This document shows positions 1-8,304 of a stretch of 64,000 nt of DNA, piece by piece (position 1 is the stretch's first letter; each line of letters starts with the position of its first letter). The notes beneath the pieces were generated by a model. That model was not told the DNA's origin and did not search any database. It saw nothing but the letters and a program-made list of their open reading frames with translations. The position numbers and the translations under genes were made by a program. The DNA lies in contig NZ_JAENHM010000060.1 in NCBI RefSeq assembly GCF_016595245.1, positions 124,001-188,000 of the forward strand. The letters run 5' to 3'. This DNA is from Azospirillum endophyticum (GTDB lineage Bacteria > Pseudomonadota > Alphaproteobacteria > Azospirillales > Azospirillaceae).

Positions 1-35
1 CCGAAGATTTCACCGCGCGCGCCCTCTGTGTCAAA

Positions 36-1514
36 GTGGAATCGTCGAAGTCCTTCGATTCGCAATGGAATCAAACCGTCATGCCCAGCAGCGGCCGGAC
101 CGTCACCCTCGACGAGGCGCTCGCCATCGCGCTCGACCACCTCAAGTCCGGCCGGTTGGCGGAAGGGGAGGCGCTGTATGCCCGCATCCTCGACGCCGAT
201 CCCGGCAATCCCGAAGCGATGCAGCGGATGGGCTTCATCGCCGCCCGCAACGGCGACCTGGACCGCGCGCTGGAGCTTCTGACCCGCTCGGTGGAGCAGG
301 CGCCCGATGCCGACGCGCTGTTCAATCTCGGCACCCTGCACCATCGGGCGCTGCGGACGGAGGAAGCGATCGTCGCTTATCGCCGCGCCCTGGCGCTCCG
401 CCCCGATTTTCCCGACTGCGAATACCATTTGAGCGAGGCGCTGCAGGGCGCCGGCCGGCTGGACGAGGCGCTGGCGGCGCTGGACGGCCTGCTGGGCCGC
501 CATCCCCATTACCCCGCCGGCTGGCGCCAGCACGGCGACATCGAGGCCGATCTGGGCCGGCCCGGCGCCGCGGTGCATTTCTACGAGATGGCGCTGGCGC
601 TCAACCCCGCCGACGAGCTGTCGCAGGCGAGGCTGGCCGGGCAGGAGGCCGCCTTCCGCACCCGCAGCGCGGCGATGGCGGCGCGGCTGCCCGACGGCCG
701 GCACGACCTGCGCGACACCACCATCCTGATCCCCTTCCGGGCCGACAGCGACGACCGCAGGCGCAACCTGCGCTGGATCGTCGCCTTCCTGCTGAAGCAT
801 GTCGACGCCACCCTGCTGATCGGCGAGGACAGGGACGGGCCGAGCGACGTGCCCGGCGCGCTCGGCCCCGATCTCGCCGCCCGCTGCCGCCACCTGCATC
901 TGCGCGGCAACGACACGCCCTTCACCCACAAGGCCCACTTGGTCAACCGCATGGCGGAGGCGGCGGAGACGCCGATCGTCGCCCTGCACGACACCGACAT
1001 CGTGGTGGATCCGGTCCAGTATGTGCTGGCCCGCGACGCGGTGCGGCGGGGCGGCGGGCTGGTCTTCCCCTACAACGGACTGTTCTTCTGGATCATGGGG
1101 CGGGAAGTCCTGCGCTTCGGCCACACCCTGTCGGCGGCGCCGCTCAACGCCGTCTGCCCGCGCTTCCCGCTGATGCATCGCAACTCTCCCGGCGGCGGCG
1201 CCTTCTTCGACCGCGGGCGGCTGCTCGCCAACGGCGGCTACAACGAGGCCTTCCTGTCCTGGGGCTATGAGGACGACGAGATCGCCGAACGGTTCCGCCG
1301 CCTGGGGCTCGGCGTCGAACGGGTGCCCGGCCCGCTCTATCACCTGGAACATGCCCGGCCGGAAAACTCGTCGGAGCAGAACCCCTTCTTCAAGGCCAAC
1401 CGGGCGGAGCTGGAGCGCGTCCGCGCTGCGGACGGCGGAACGCTGCGCGCCGACATCGCCGCGGGGCGGCTCAGCCGGCCGCTGCTGTCGTCACGCGATC
1501 TTCCGGCGGGGTGA
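36..1514 (+). CDS. TPR-repeat glycosyltransferase
   Basis: About 492 residues. The N-terminal third is helical and TPR-like: repeated 34-residue units with the A-x-x-x-x-P spacing, for example LARILDADPGNPEAMQRMG-like and ALALRPDFPDCEYHLSEAL. The C-terminal half resembles a galactosyltransferase-type GT-A domain: LHDTDIVVDP supplies a DxD-like metal motif near residue 325, and GGAFFDRGRL followed by FLSWGYEDDEIAERF near 390-420 matches the Glyco_transf_7C pattern (WGxEDxE). It probably adds sugar to a surface glycan or protein; the acceptor cannot be told. The GTG at 36 is used, but an in-frame ATG at 81 (MPSSGRTV) is equally possible. No signal peptide is seen, so it is likely cytoplasmic. 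Confidence 0.75.
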   Translation: MESSKSFDSQWNQTVMPSSGRTVTLDEALAIALDHLKSGRLAEGEALYARILDADPGNPEAMQRMGFIAARNGDLDRALELLTRSVEQAPDADALFNLGTLHHRALRTEEAIVAYRRALALRPDFPDCEYHLSEALQGAGRLDEALAALDGLLGRHPHYPAGWRQHGDIEADLGRPGAAVHFYEMALALNPADELSQARLAGQEAAFRTRSAAMAARLPDGRHDLRDTTILIPFRADSDDRRRNLRWIVAFLLKHVDATLLIGEDRDGPSDVPGALGPDLAARCRHLHLRGNDTPFTHKAHLVNRMAEAAETPIVALHDTDIVVDPVQYVLARDAVRRGGGLVFPYNGLFFWIMGREVLRFGHTLSAAPLNAVCPRFPLMHRNSPGGGAFFDRGRLLANGGYNEAFLSWGYEDDEIAERFRRLGLGVERVPGPLYHLEHARPENSSEQNPFFKANRAELERVRAADGGTLRADIAAGRLSRPLLSSRDLPAG

Positions 1515-1602
1515 AGGCGGCGCAAATGCGGTGCAACAAAGGAAGCCCCCTTAAGAAGCCCTTGAAGGGAAAGCGGCACGGACACAGCTGTGTGGGCGTG
1601 AT

Positions 1603-2415
1603 GTGACAAAGTCGAGAACGATCCCCGTGTTGAGCTTGGCACGCAAATTGTGGACGGAGGCGACCTCGGGCGCCTCCTCGGCCGGCCGGACGGGACCGGC
1701 GTCGGTGCCGCGCGGCATGCGCGTCTATGCGGTCGGCGACATCCACGGCCGGCTCGACCTGCTCGACCAGATGCTGGGCCAGATCGCCCGTGACGCCGAA
1801 CAGGCGCCGAACCTGCTGAAATACCTCGTCTTCCTCGGCGACTATGTCGATCGCGGCCCGGATTCGCGGCTGGTGATCGAACGGCTCGCCTGCGGATTGC
1901 CGCCGGCCTTCGGCGCGGTGTTCCTGCGCGGCAACCATGAGGACACGATGCTGGGCTTCATGGCCGACCTGCGCGTCGCCCCCGGCTGGCTGACCTATGG
2001 CGGCGACGCCACCCTGGAAAGCTACGGCGTCCCGGCCCCCGATCCCGATGCGCCGCCCGAGCATCTGCATCAGGCGCAGACGATGCTGAACAGCGTGCTG
2101 CCGGCCCATCACCGGGCTTTCCTGAAGGCCTTGCGCTGCCATCTGACCATCGGCGACTATCATTTCGTCCATGCCGGAATCCGCCCCGGCGTGCCGCTCG
2201 ACCGGCAGGAGGACAATGACCGCCTGTGGATCCGCGAGGCCTTCCTCGCGTCGCGCGCCGACCATGGCAAGGTTGTCGTCCACGGCCACACCATCGCGCC
2301 GGAACCGGAACTGCTGTCCAACCGCATCGGCATCGACACCGGCGCCTACGCCACCAACCGCCTGACCGCCCTGGTGCTGGAGGGGACGGAGCGGCGGTTC
2401 CTGTGCACGGTGTGA
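1603..2415 (+). CDS. Serine/threonine-type metallophosphoesterase
   Basis: 270 residues from a GTG start; an internal in-frame ATG at 1717 would give a shorter form starting right before the catalytic domain. All calcineurin-like phosphatase motifs are present in order: GDIHGRLDLL (metal ligands D and H), GDYVDRGPDS, LRGNHED (catalytic His) and, near the end, FVHAGIRPG and VHGHT. This layout is that of bacterial PPP-family protein phosphatases and of ApaH-like enzymes; the length and the GDYVDRG motif favour the phosphoprotein phosphatase group. The substrate is unknown. It follows the glycosyltransferase by about 90 bases on the same strand and may be co-transcribed. Confidence 0.85.
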   Translation: MTKSRTIPVLSLARKLWTEATSGASSAGRTGPASVPRGMRVYAVGDIHGRLDLLDQMLGQIARDAEQAPNLLKYLVFLGDYVDRGPDSRLVIERLACGLPPAFGAVFLRGNHEDTMLGFMADLRVAPGWLTYGGDATLESYGVPAPDPDAPPEHLHQAQTMLNSVLPAHHRAFLKALRCHLTIGDYHFVHAGIRPGVPLDRQEDNDRLWIREAFLASRADHGKVVVHGHTIAPEPELLSNRIGIDTGAYATNRLTALVLEGTERRFLCTV

Positions 2416-2587
2416 AAGAGGCGCCCGGTCGCAGCCGGAAAATTCGGCTCCATGGCAAGAGCTAAAAAGCACATCTGTCCCGATGGGGGCGTTCAGCCGC
2501 CGTTTCACGGCGTATAATGTCCGCCTTCGACGCGAGCGTGCCTTTGCATTTCGCCGCACGCCCACGCCTCACCTCAGGGAGGGGCAC

Positions 2588-2992
2588 ATGGATCGCCAAT
2601 CAGTCTATCAGGAAATCATGGAGGTCTTCGGGCTGGTTCCATCCTTCTTCAAGGAGTTGCCTGATTCCACCATAGAAACCGAATGGCGCCTGTTCAAAGC
2701 CGTGCAGGTCGATGACGGACCGATCCCTCAGAAATACCGTGAACTGATCGGTCTCGGGATCGCCGCCGTCACCAAATGCCGCTACTGCGCTTTCTATCAC
2801 ACGGCGCTCGCCAAGCTCTTCGGAGCGACAAAGGAAGAGATCGAAGCCGCGGTTCATTATGCCAAATCCAGCGCAGGCTGGAGTGCCTATCTGAATGGAC
2901 TGCAAGTGGACTACGACGCCTTCACACGGGAGGTCGACCAGGCCTGTGACCATGTGCGGGGCCGGATGTCGCAACAGCAGCGCGCCGCCTGA
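2588..2992 (+). CDS. AhpD/carboxymuconolactone decarboxylase-family protein
   Basis: 134 residues. The start is set by a strong ribosome site (agggaggggcac) just before the ATG at 2588; an upstream in-frame start at 2483 lacks one. The signature of the AhpD-like family is CRYCAFYH at residues 64-71: a CxxC redox pair with the downstream His. The family includes alkylhydroperoxidase AhpD and carboxymuconolactone decarboxylase; the CxxC points to a thiol peroxidase or reductase role rather than decarboxylation. Substrate unknown. It stands alone, with the tRNA pair transcribed towards it from the other side. Confidence 0.8.
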   Translation: MDRQSVYQEIMEVFGLVPSFFKELPDSTIETEWRLFKAVQVDDGPIPQKYRELIGLGIAAVTKCRYCAFYHTALAKLFGATKEEIEAAVHYAKSSAGWSAYLNGLQVDYDAFTREVDQACDHVRGRMSQQQRAA

Positions 2993-3033
2993 CAGGCCGG
3001 CCGGTTCCGGCACCACGGCAGGCCGGAAAGACG

Positions 3034-3063
3034 AAGGGCTTCCGGATCGCTCCGGAAGCCCTT
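3034..3063 (-). terminator. Terminator hairpin after tRNA-Pro copy 1
   Basis: A perfect inverted repeat, aagggcttccgg / ccggaagccctt, with a 6-base loop, starts 6 bases after the CCA end of the tRNA on the minus strand. The T-rich tail is short, so strength is uncertain. Confidence 0.6.
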
Positions 3064-3069
3064 GTCATT

Positions 3070-3146
3070 TGGTCGGAGAGAGAGGATTCGAACCTCCGGC
3101 CCCTGCCTCCCGAAAGCAGTGCTCTACCAGGCTGAGCTACTCTCCG
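3070..3146 (-). tRNA. tRNA-Pro (anticodon CGG), copy 1
   Basis: 77 bases including an encoded CCA end. Read on the minus strand, the 7-bp acceptor stem is CGGAGAG / CTCTCCG and the D-arm holds AGCTCAGCCTGGTAGAGC. The anticodon arm is CTGCT-TTCGGGA-GGCAG, giving anticodon CGG for CCG codons. The T-arm contains GGTTCGAATCC. In a GC-rich genome CCG is a heavily used proline codon, which may explain a second copy. Confidence 0.95.
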
Positions 3147-3201
3147 GTCCTGTCACCGGCGGCCTTTCACTTTGGAGTGCGCCGTCCGTCGGTGGAGCGG
3201 G

Positions 3202-3230
3202 TGTATAAACGGTTCCGGCGGCCTGCGCAA
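3202..3230 (-). promoter_or_regulatory. Promoter of tRNA-Pro copy 1
   Basis: On the minus strand TTGCGC and TATACA are separated by 17 bases, a good sigma-70-type promoter. The same hexamers and spacing occur in front of copy 2, although the spacer differs, which supports the call. Confidence 0.65.
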
Positions 3231-3312
3231 TGCAAAGTCACAGCCTGGCGGATGCATTTTTGCCATGCCGGTGGAGCATGGAATCACCGGCAGGACTCTG
3301 CCCGAAACGACG

Positions 3313-3342
3313 AAGGGCTCCCGGATTTCTCCGGAAGCCCTT
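3313..3342 (-). terminator. Terminator hairpin after tRNA-Pro copy 2
   Basis: Same hairpin as after copy 1 but with a mismatch in one arm (aagggctcccgg / ccggaagccctt), just after the CCA end on the minus strand. Confidence 0.5.
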
Positions 3343-3348
3343 GTCATT

Positions 3349-3425
3349 TGGTCGGAGAGAGAGGATTCGAACCTCCGGCCCCTGCCTCCCGAAAGCAGTG
3401 CTCTACCAGGCTGAGCTACTCTCCG
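3349..3425 (-). tRNA. tRNA-Pro (anticodon CGG), copy 2
   Basis: 77 bases, identical in the tRNA body to the copy 279 bases to its left, with the same acceptor stem, CGG anticodon and encoded CCA. It has its own promoter (3468-3496) and hairpin (3313-3342). Confidence 0.95.
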
Positions 3426-3467
3426 GTCCTGTCACCGGCGGGCGGTGTCGTCCGCCGGTGGAGGGGG

Positions 3468-3496
3468 TGTATAAACGGTCCGGCCCGGGCGCGCAA
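3468..3496 (-). promoter_or_regulatory. Promoter of tRNA-Pro copy 2
   Basis: TTGCGC, 17 bases, TATACA on the minus strand. Hexamers are identical to those of copy 1 while the spacer has drifted. Confidence 0.65.
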
Positions 3497-3556
3497 CGCA
3501 AAAAACATGTCGTCGCCAAAAAGACCCAGCCGGCCGCCCCACCCCCTGCCGCTTCG

Positions 3557-4585
3557 TCAGAAATCGCGATCGATCACGAAATCAATGACTTCCAGCAAGG
3601 CCTGCTTGACCGGCCCTTCGGCGAACAAGCCCAGGCTGTCGCGGGCGATCGAGCCGTAATGGCGCGCCCGCTCCACCGTGTCCTTCAGGGCGTTGTGGCG
3701 GGCCATCAGCGACTGGGCGCGCTCCAGGTCGCCGTCCTTCTGGTCCAGCTCCTCCATCACCCGGCGCCAGAAGGCGCGTTCCTCGTCGTTGCCGCGGCGG
3801 AAGGCGAGCACGACCGGAAGCGTGATCTTGCCCTCGCGGAAATCGTCGCCGACCGTCTTGCCCAGCTTCGCCTGCAGGGCCGAGTAATCCAGCACGTCGT
3901 CGACCAGCTGGAAGGCGATGCCGAGATTCATGCCGTAGTCGTTGAGCGCCATCTCCTCCGCCTGGGGGCGGTTCGCGACGACGGCGCCGACGCGGCAGGC
4001 GGCGGCGAACAGCTCGGCGGTCTTGCCCTTGATGACTTCGAGATAGGCCTGCTCGCTGGTCTCGGTGTCGTTGGTGGTGCGGAGCTGCAGCACCTCGCCC
4101 TCGGCGATGATGGCGGACGCGCCGGACAGGATGCGCAGCACGTCGAGCGACTGCACCTCCACCATCATCTCGAAGGCGCGGGAGAACAGGAAGTCGCCGA
4201 CCAGCACGCTGGCCTTGTTGCCGAACACCGCGTTGGCCGAGGCCATGCCGCGGCGCAAGTCGCTTTCGTCGACCACGTCGTCGTGCAGCAGGGTGGCGCT
4301 GTGGATGAACTCCACCACCGCGGCCAGCAGCCGGTGATGCTCGCCCTGATAACCGCACAGGTTGGCGGCGGCCAGAGTCAGCACCGGGCGCAGGCGCTTG
4401 CCGCCGGCGGCGATCAGATAGCCGGCCAACTGGGGGATCATCTCGACCTGCGACTGCATGCGGTCGAGGATGATCTGGTTGACGGCGCTGAGGTCCTCGG
4501 CCACCAAAGCGGTCAGGTCGTCGAGCGGGTTAGACTTGCGCCGTTTCGGCTCGAAGTTGGTCACGACCGCCAAGGTCGACTCCAC
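3557..4585 (-). CDS. ispB: Polyprenyl (octaprenyl/decaprenyl) diphosphate synthase
   Basis: 342 residues, the usual length for long-chain trans-prenyltransferases. It extends farnesyl diphosphate with isopentenyl diphosphate to make the ubiquinone side chain. Both aspartate-rich motifs are present: LLHDDVVDES (first, chain-length-determining region) and QLVDDVLDY (second), with GGKRLRP near residue 60 for IPP binding. Small residues before the first motif fit a long-chain product. Chain length (8, 9 or 10 units) cannot be fixed from sequence alone; a Q-10 product would be usual for an alphaproteobacterium. It is divergent from the DUF2007 gene, 88 bases away. Confidence 0.93.
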   Translation of the reverse strand: MESTLAVVTNFEPKRRKSNPLDDLTALVAEDLSAVNQIILDRMQSQVEMIPQLAGYLIAAGGKRLRPVLTLAAANLCGYQGEHHRLLAAVVEFIHSATLLHDDVVDESDLRRGMASANAVFGNKASVLVGDFLFSRAFEMMVEVQSLDVLRILSGASAIIAEGEVLQLRTTNDTETSEQAYLEVIKGKTAELFAAACRVGAVVANRPQAEEMALNDYGMNLGIAFQLVDDVLDYSALQAKLGKTVGDDFREGKITLPVVLAFRRGNDEERAFWRRVMEELDQKDGDLERAQSLMARHNALKDTVERARHYGSIARDSLGLFAEGPVKQALLEVIDFVIDRDF

Positions 4586-4673
4586 GGATGATTGACGCCA
4601 GAATTTGCGCTAGGGAGCATAACGGCCTAGCCTCTTCGGTCAAGTCCGCAGGGGACCGTTCTTTCGAGACACC

Positions 4674-4880
4674 ATGACCGAACTGCTGCGCACTACCGAT
4701 CCCGTCCGGCTGTCCTGGCTGGTCGCCCTGCTGGCCGATGCCGGAATCGAGGCCATCGTGCTGGACAGCTACACCAGCATTCTCGAGGGGTCCATCGGCG
4801 CCATTCCCCGGCGGCTGATGGTCGATACGGAAGACGCCGCACAGGCCGTCCGCATCCTGCGCGAGGCTGGCGAAGCGTGA
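4674..4880 (+). CDS. DUF2007 small protein
   Basis: 68 residues. MTELLRTTDPVRLSWLVALL then AGIEAIVLDSY and RRLMVDTEDAAQAVRIL match the DUF2007 'putative signal transducing protein' fold, a small ACT/PII-like beta-alpha-beta domain. Its stop overlaps the GTG start of the next gene by 4 bases, so the two are translationally coupled. No function is known for the family. Confidence 0.8.
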   Translation: MTELLRTTDPVRLSWLVALLADAGIEAIVLDSYTSILEGSIGAIPRRLMVDTEDAAQAVRILREAGEA

Positions 4881-5647
4881 GCGACCTTATCGTTCCGGTT
4901 CCGGAACCAGACAATGAAACGCATGTGGATTTCCTGCTGAACGGCCGGGTGAGGCTGCTCCAGCCGGAGGGGGGCTATCGTGCCGCCATCGATCCGGTCT
5001 TCCTCGCCGCCATCACCGCCGCCGGCGACGGCGAACGCGTGCTGGATGTGGGAACCGGCACCGGGGCTGCGGCACTGTGCCTCGCCGTCCGGGTGCCCGG
5101 CGCCGTGGTGGTCGGGCTGGAACAGCGTGCCGATGCCTGCGCCTTCGCCCGCCGCAATGCCGCGCTCAGCGGCGTCGCGGAGCGGGTGACCGTGGTGGAG
5201 GGCGACCTGCTGGCCCCGCCCGACGCGCTCGGCACCGCCGGATTCGACCGGGTGATGATGAATCCGCCCTATCTGAAGGCCGGTGCCGCCAGCGTTCCCC
5301 CCGACGGCTGGAAGGCCGCCGCCAATGTCGAGGGTGCGGCAGGATTGGCCGACTGGGTGCGGTTCGCCGACCGCATGCTGAAACCGCGCGGCACCCTGAC
5401 GATGGTCCACCGCGCCGACCGGATCGACGACATCCTGCACGCGCTGCACGGCCGGTTCGGCGGCCTCGTCCTGGTCCCGCTCTGGCCCAAGCCGGGAGTG
5501 GAATCCAAGCGGCTTCTGCTGGTCGCCCGCAAGGGCGGCAGAGCTCCGGCCCGTCTGACCGCCGGCGTGACCGTGCACAAGGCCGAAGGCGGCTACAGCC
5601 CGGCGGCGGAACGGATCCTTCGCGACGCCGAGGCGCTCACGATTTAG
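4877..5647 (+). CDS. TrmN6-type tRNA1(Val) A37-N6-methyltransferase
   Basis: 256 residues from a GTG that overlaps the DUF2007 stop codon. The Rossmann SAM-binding motif is LDVGTGTGAAAL (about residues 57-68) and the N6-adenine catalytic motif is MMNPPYLK (about residues 131-138). The family modifies A37 of tRNA1(Val) in E. coli; related proteins may act on other substrates, so the exact tRNA is inferred. The DUF2007-methyltransferase-S49 peptidase order on one strand suggests a small operon. Confidence 0.8.
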   Translation: MSDLIVPVPEPDNETHVDFLLNGRVRLLQPEGGYRAAIDPVFLAAITAAGDGERVLDVGTGTGAAALCLAVRVPGAVVVGLEQRADACAFARRNAALSGVAERVTVVEGDLLAPPDALGTAGFDRVMMNPPYLKAGAASVPPDGWKAAANVEGAAGLADWVRFADRMLKPRGTLTMVHRADRIDDILHALHGRFGGLVLVPLWPKPGVESKRLLLVARKGGRAPARLTAGVTVHKAEGGYSPAAERILRDAEALTI

Positions 5648-5710
5648 CGGGGCCAAATTAACGGGACCTGTGCCTTTCAATCGGGAGACTACACTCCCAT
5701 CTCTGCCGGC

Positions 5711-6613
5711 ATGAGCCTGCAATCCCTCCTCGCCAAACTTCCCTTCGGCCCCTGGCGCAAGGCCGGGCCGCTGGTGTCCGTCGTCCGCCTGACCGGTGTC
5801 ATCGGCCAGGGTGGCCCGCTGCGGTCCGGCCTGACGCTGGCCGGCGTCGCCCCGCTGCTGGAGCGCGCCTTCGCGCCCAAGGACCAGAAGGCGGTGGCGC
5901 TGATCGTCAACTCGCCCGGCGGGTCGCCGGTGCAGTCGGCGCTGATCGCCAAGCGCATCCGCGATCTGGCCGAGGAGAAGAAGCTGCCGGTCTTCGCCTT
6001 CTGCGAGGATGCGGCGGCGTCGGGCGGCTATTGGCTGGCCTGTGCGGCGGACGAGATCTGGGCCGACGAAAGCTCCATCCTCGGCTCCATCGGCGTGGTG
6101 TCCTCGGGATTCGGGCTGCATGGGCTGATCGAGCGCCACGGCATCGAACGGCGCCTCTACACCGCCGGCGACAAGAAGGTGCTGCTCGATCCCTTCTCGC
6201 CCGAGCGCGAGGACGGCGTCGCCCATCTGAAGGCCTTGCAGGCCGACGTGCACGAGGCGTTCAAGGCGATGGTGCGCAGCCGGCGCGGCAGCCGTCTGGT
6301 CGGGCCGGAGGAGGAACTGTTCTCCGGCGCCTTCTGGGCCGGGCGCCGGGCGCTGGCCCTTGGGCTGATCGACGGGCTGGGCGACATCCGCTCCGTCCTG
6401 CGCGGGCGCTTCGGCGAGAAGCTGCGGTTGCGCGTGGTGCAGCAGGAGCGCGGCATGCTGCGGCGGCTGGGGCTGCGGACTGGGCTGGAGACCGGATACG
6501 GCGACGCCCCGGCCTTGGAAGCCGGGGCGCCTGAGGCCTTCGCCGAGGCCCTGGTGGCGGCCGCCCGCACGTCGCTGGACGATTGGGCGGCCCGGGCAAG
6601 GCTGGGGCTTTGA
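5711..6613 (+). CDS. S49-family peptidase (SppA/SohB-like)
   Basis: 300 residues. VNSPGGSPVQSA gives the conserved oxyanion region and AAASGGYWLA holds the nucleophilic serine at about residue 103. ILGSIGVV and GDKKVLLDPFS follow, the latter at the place of the general-base lysine of the Ser/Lys dyad. No clear N-terminal transmembrane helix or signal peptide is seen, so it may be a soluble or peripheral form that degrades membrane-released peptides. It ends 9 bases from the end of the convergent MFS gene, with no terminator between them. Confidence 0.85.
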   Translation: MSLQSLLAKLPFGPWRKAGPLVSVVRLTGVIGQGGPLRSGLTLAGVAPLLERAFAPKDQKAVALIVNSPGGSPVQSALIAKRIRDLAEEKKLPVFAFCEDAAASGGYWLACAADEIWADESSILGSIGVVSSGFGLHGLIERHGIERRLYTAGDKKVLLDPFSPEREDGVAHLKALQADVHEAFKAMVRSRRGSRLVGPEEELFSGAFWAGRRALALGLIDGLGDIRSVLRGRFGEKLRLRVVQQERGMLRRLGLRTGLETGYGDAPALEAGAPEAFAEALVAAARTSLDDWAARARLGL

Positions 6614-6622
6614 GGGCTCCCG

Positions 6623-7918
6623 TCAGCGCTCCGCGGTCATCGGAGCTGCCTGCAGGCCGTAATCGTCGGCCTGGATGAAGGCGGCGCGCAAGGGCTTGAG
6701 CACGAACAGTGCCAGCACCGCAGCCACCAGATTGAAGCTGGCAGCGATGTAGAACACGGCGTGCCACCCGAAATGGCTGGCGATGATGCTGCTGAGCGGC
6801 ACCAGCAGCGCCGCCGTGCCCTTGGCGGTGTAGAGCATGCCGGCGTTGGTCGCCGCGAACTTCGAGCCGAAAGTGTCGCCGGCGGTGGCCGGGAACAGGC
6901 TGTAGATCTCGCCGAAGACGCAGAAGAACATCGCGGTGAAGATGACGAACATCACCGGGTTGCGGCCGAGCTGCGTCACCAGGATGATGGCGAGCGCGGC
7001 GATGCCGAAGGCGATGAACATGGTGTTCTCGCGGCCAATGCGGTCGGACACCCAGCCGAAGAAGGGCCGGCCGGCACCGTCCAGGATGCGGTCGATGGAG
7101 ATCGCCAGCGTCAGCGCCGGCAGGACGAGCCCGAACATGTTGATCGGCGAATCGGCGACGTGGAAGTCATGGGCGATCGGCGCGATCTGGGCCGCCGCCA
7201 TCAGGCCGCCGGACGCCACCATCACGAACATGACGTAGAGCAACCAGAACACCGGCGTGCGGATGACGCGGGACGGCGGATGGTCGATTTTGGTCTGGGC
7301 GAGACCGCTCCGGCGCACCGGGCCGCTCGACTTCGGCGCCTTGCGCAGGAAGAAGGACAGCACGAAGATCACCACGCCCTGCCCGATGCCGAAGACCAGG
7401 AAGGCCTGCTCGTAGCCTTGGGCGGCGATCATGTTGGCGATCGGAATGACCGTGGCGCCGGCACCGGCACCGAAGCCGGCGGCGGTGACGCCGGCCGCCA
7501 GGCCGCGCTGTTGCGGGAACCATTTCAGCGCGTTGCCGACGCAGGTGCCGTAGACGCAGCCGGCGCCGATGCCGGAGATCACCGCCGCGGTGTAGAGCAT
7601 CGGCAGCGACGTCGCCTGGCTGTCGATCACCCAGGACCCGCCGACCAGCAGGCTGCCGACCAGCACCACCACCTGGGGGCCGTAGCGGTCGACGAACCAG
7701 CCTTCGACCGGGACCAGCCAGGTTTCGGTGAAGACGAAGATGGAAAAAGCGATCTGGATGGCCGCACGTCCCCAGCCATGCTTGGCATCGATGGGATCGA
7801 CGAACAGCGTCCAGCCATATTGCAGGTTCGCGATCATCGCCATGCACAGCAGGCCGACGCTGAGCTGGAACCATTTGTTGTGCAGAAGACCGCGGTCTTC
7901 GGTCGTCTCTGTGGTCAT
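6623..7918 (-). CDS. Oxalate/formate antiporter-family MFS transporter, copy 1
   Basis: 431 residues from the ATG at 7918; an upstream in-frame extension to 7993 has no support. Twelve hydrophobic segments. It shares with copies 2 and 3 the blocks NLQYGWTLFV, TETWLVPVEGWFVD, GTCVGNALKWFP, RPFFGWVSD.IGRENTMF and LYTAKG. OxlT of Oxalobacter carries oxalate/formate exchange with a key lysine in TM11 and arginine in TM8; the lysine of LYTAKG and the arginine of SIDRILDG lie at matching places (alignment by eye). The substrate is inferred from the frc/oxc genes in the window. It is the most divergent of the three copies. GntR-type sites lie in its upstream region. Confidence 0.8.
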   Translation of the reverse strand: MTTETTEDRGLLHNKWFQLSVGLLCMAMIANLQYGWTLFVDPIDAKHGWGRAAIQIAFSIFVFTETWLVPVEGWFVDRYGPQVVVLVGSLLVGGSWVIDSQATSLPMLYTAAVISGIGAGCVYGTCVGNALKWFPQQRGLAAGVTAAGFGAGAGATVIPIANMIAAQGYEQAFLVFGIGQGVVIFVLSFFLRKAPKSSGPVRRSGLAQTKIDHPPSRVIRTPVFWLLYVMFVMVASGGLMAAAQIAPIAHDFHVADSPINMFGLVLPALTLAISIDRILDGAGRPFFGWVSDRIGRENTMFIAFGIAALAIILVTQLGRNPVMFVIFTAMFFCVFGEIYSLFPATAGDTFGSKFAATNAGMLYTAKGTAALLVPLSSIIASHFGWHAVFYIAASFNLVAAVLALFVLKPLRAAFIQADDYGLQAAPMTAER

Positions 7919-8041
7919 GCCCCAAAGTCCCGTTGAGCGTGGGGGCGCAGGATCCGCAGGCTGTGGCTGTCCGCTGTTGCGGGCCACCCGCATCGCACCG
8001 CGTCGAGCGCCGTTCGGAGATGACTGTGCGCTTCAACAATC

Positions 8042-8064
8042 CGTATTCCAAATACCGGATACCG
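8042..8064 (-). promoter_or_regulatory. Putative GntR operator before antiporter copy 1
   Basis: Minus-strand reading contains CGGTATCCGGTATTTGG followed by AATACG, resembling CGGTATCTGGTATACAG in the site at 8199-8223 but less symmetrical. It lies 124 bases upstream of the antiporter start. The rest of the 386-base gap 7919-8304 shows no gene. Confidence 0.4.
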
Positions 8065-8192
8065 AATGCGTTATTCTTTTCCACATCGTGGAATGCCTTG
8101 AAAAGTCTCGCTTTTTCACGCTGGCAGGCATGCACCTATTGCTTGTCTTGCGAACAGAACTGTCAAGGCAGAGCCATGCGGCGCACACATAT

Positions 8193-8223
8193 TTGAAATA
8201 CGGTATCTGGTATACAGAATATC
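8193..8223 (+). promoter_or_regulatory. Promoter with embedded GntR-type operator
   Basis: Plus-strand TTGAAA and AGAATA are 17 bases apart, with CGGTATCTGGTATAC in the spacer. The 14 bases GTATACAGAATATC recur exactly at the TSUP gene operator (51174-51187). It points towards the 71-residue unknown gene at 8305. Confidence 0.5.
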
Positions 8224-8304
8224 TTGTTACGGTGCGGGGACAGGCGCATGATCCGGCCATGTTCAACGGCGCTGACAAGCCGCGCCGCAGCCAGGGGAAA
8301 TCGC

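Larger units (their letters stand above)
3031..3496 (-). repeat. Tandem segmental duplication carrying two tRNA-Pro units
   Basis: Two units of roughly 190-200 bases, offset by exactly 279 bases, each contain terminator hairpin, tRNA-Pro and promoter in the same order on the minus strand. The tRNA parts are identical; the flanks (hairpin loop, spacer of the promoter, region between) have diverged. Both units keep the promoter hexamers and spacing, so both look functional. This is a local gene duplication, not a mobile element: no integrase or target-site sequence is seen. Confidence 0.8.

Noticed and set aside
3557..4591. Long plus-strand frame opposite ispB
   Set aside because: Histidine/valine/glutamine-rich shadow of a real gene, as at dppA and sucC.
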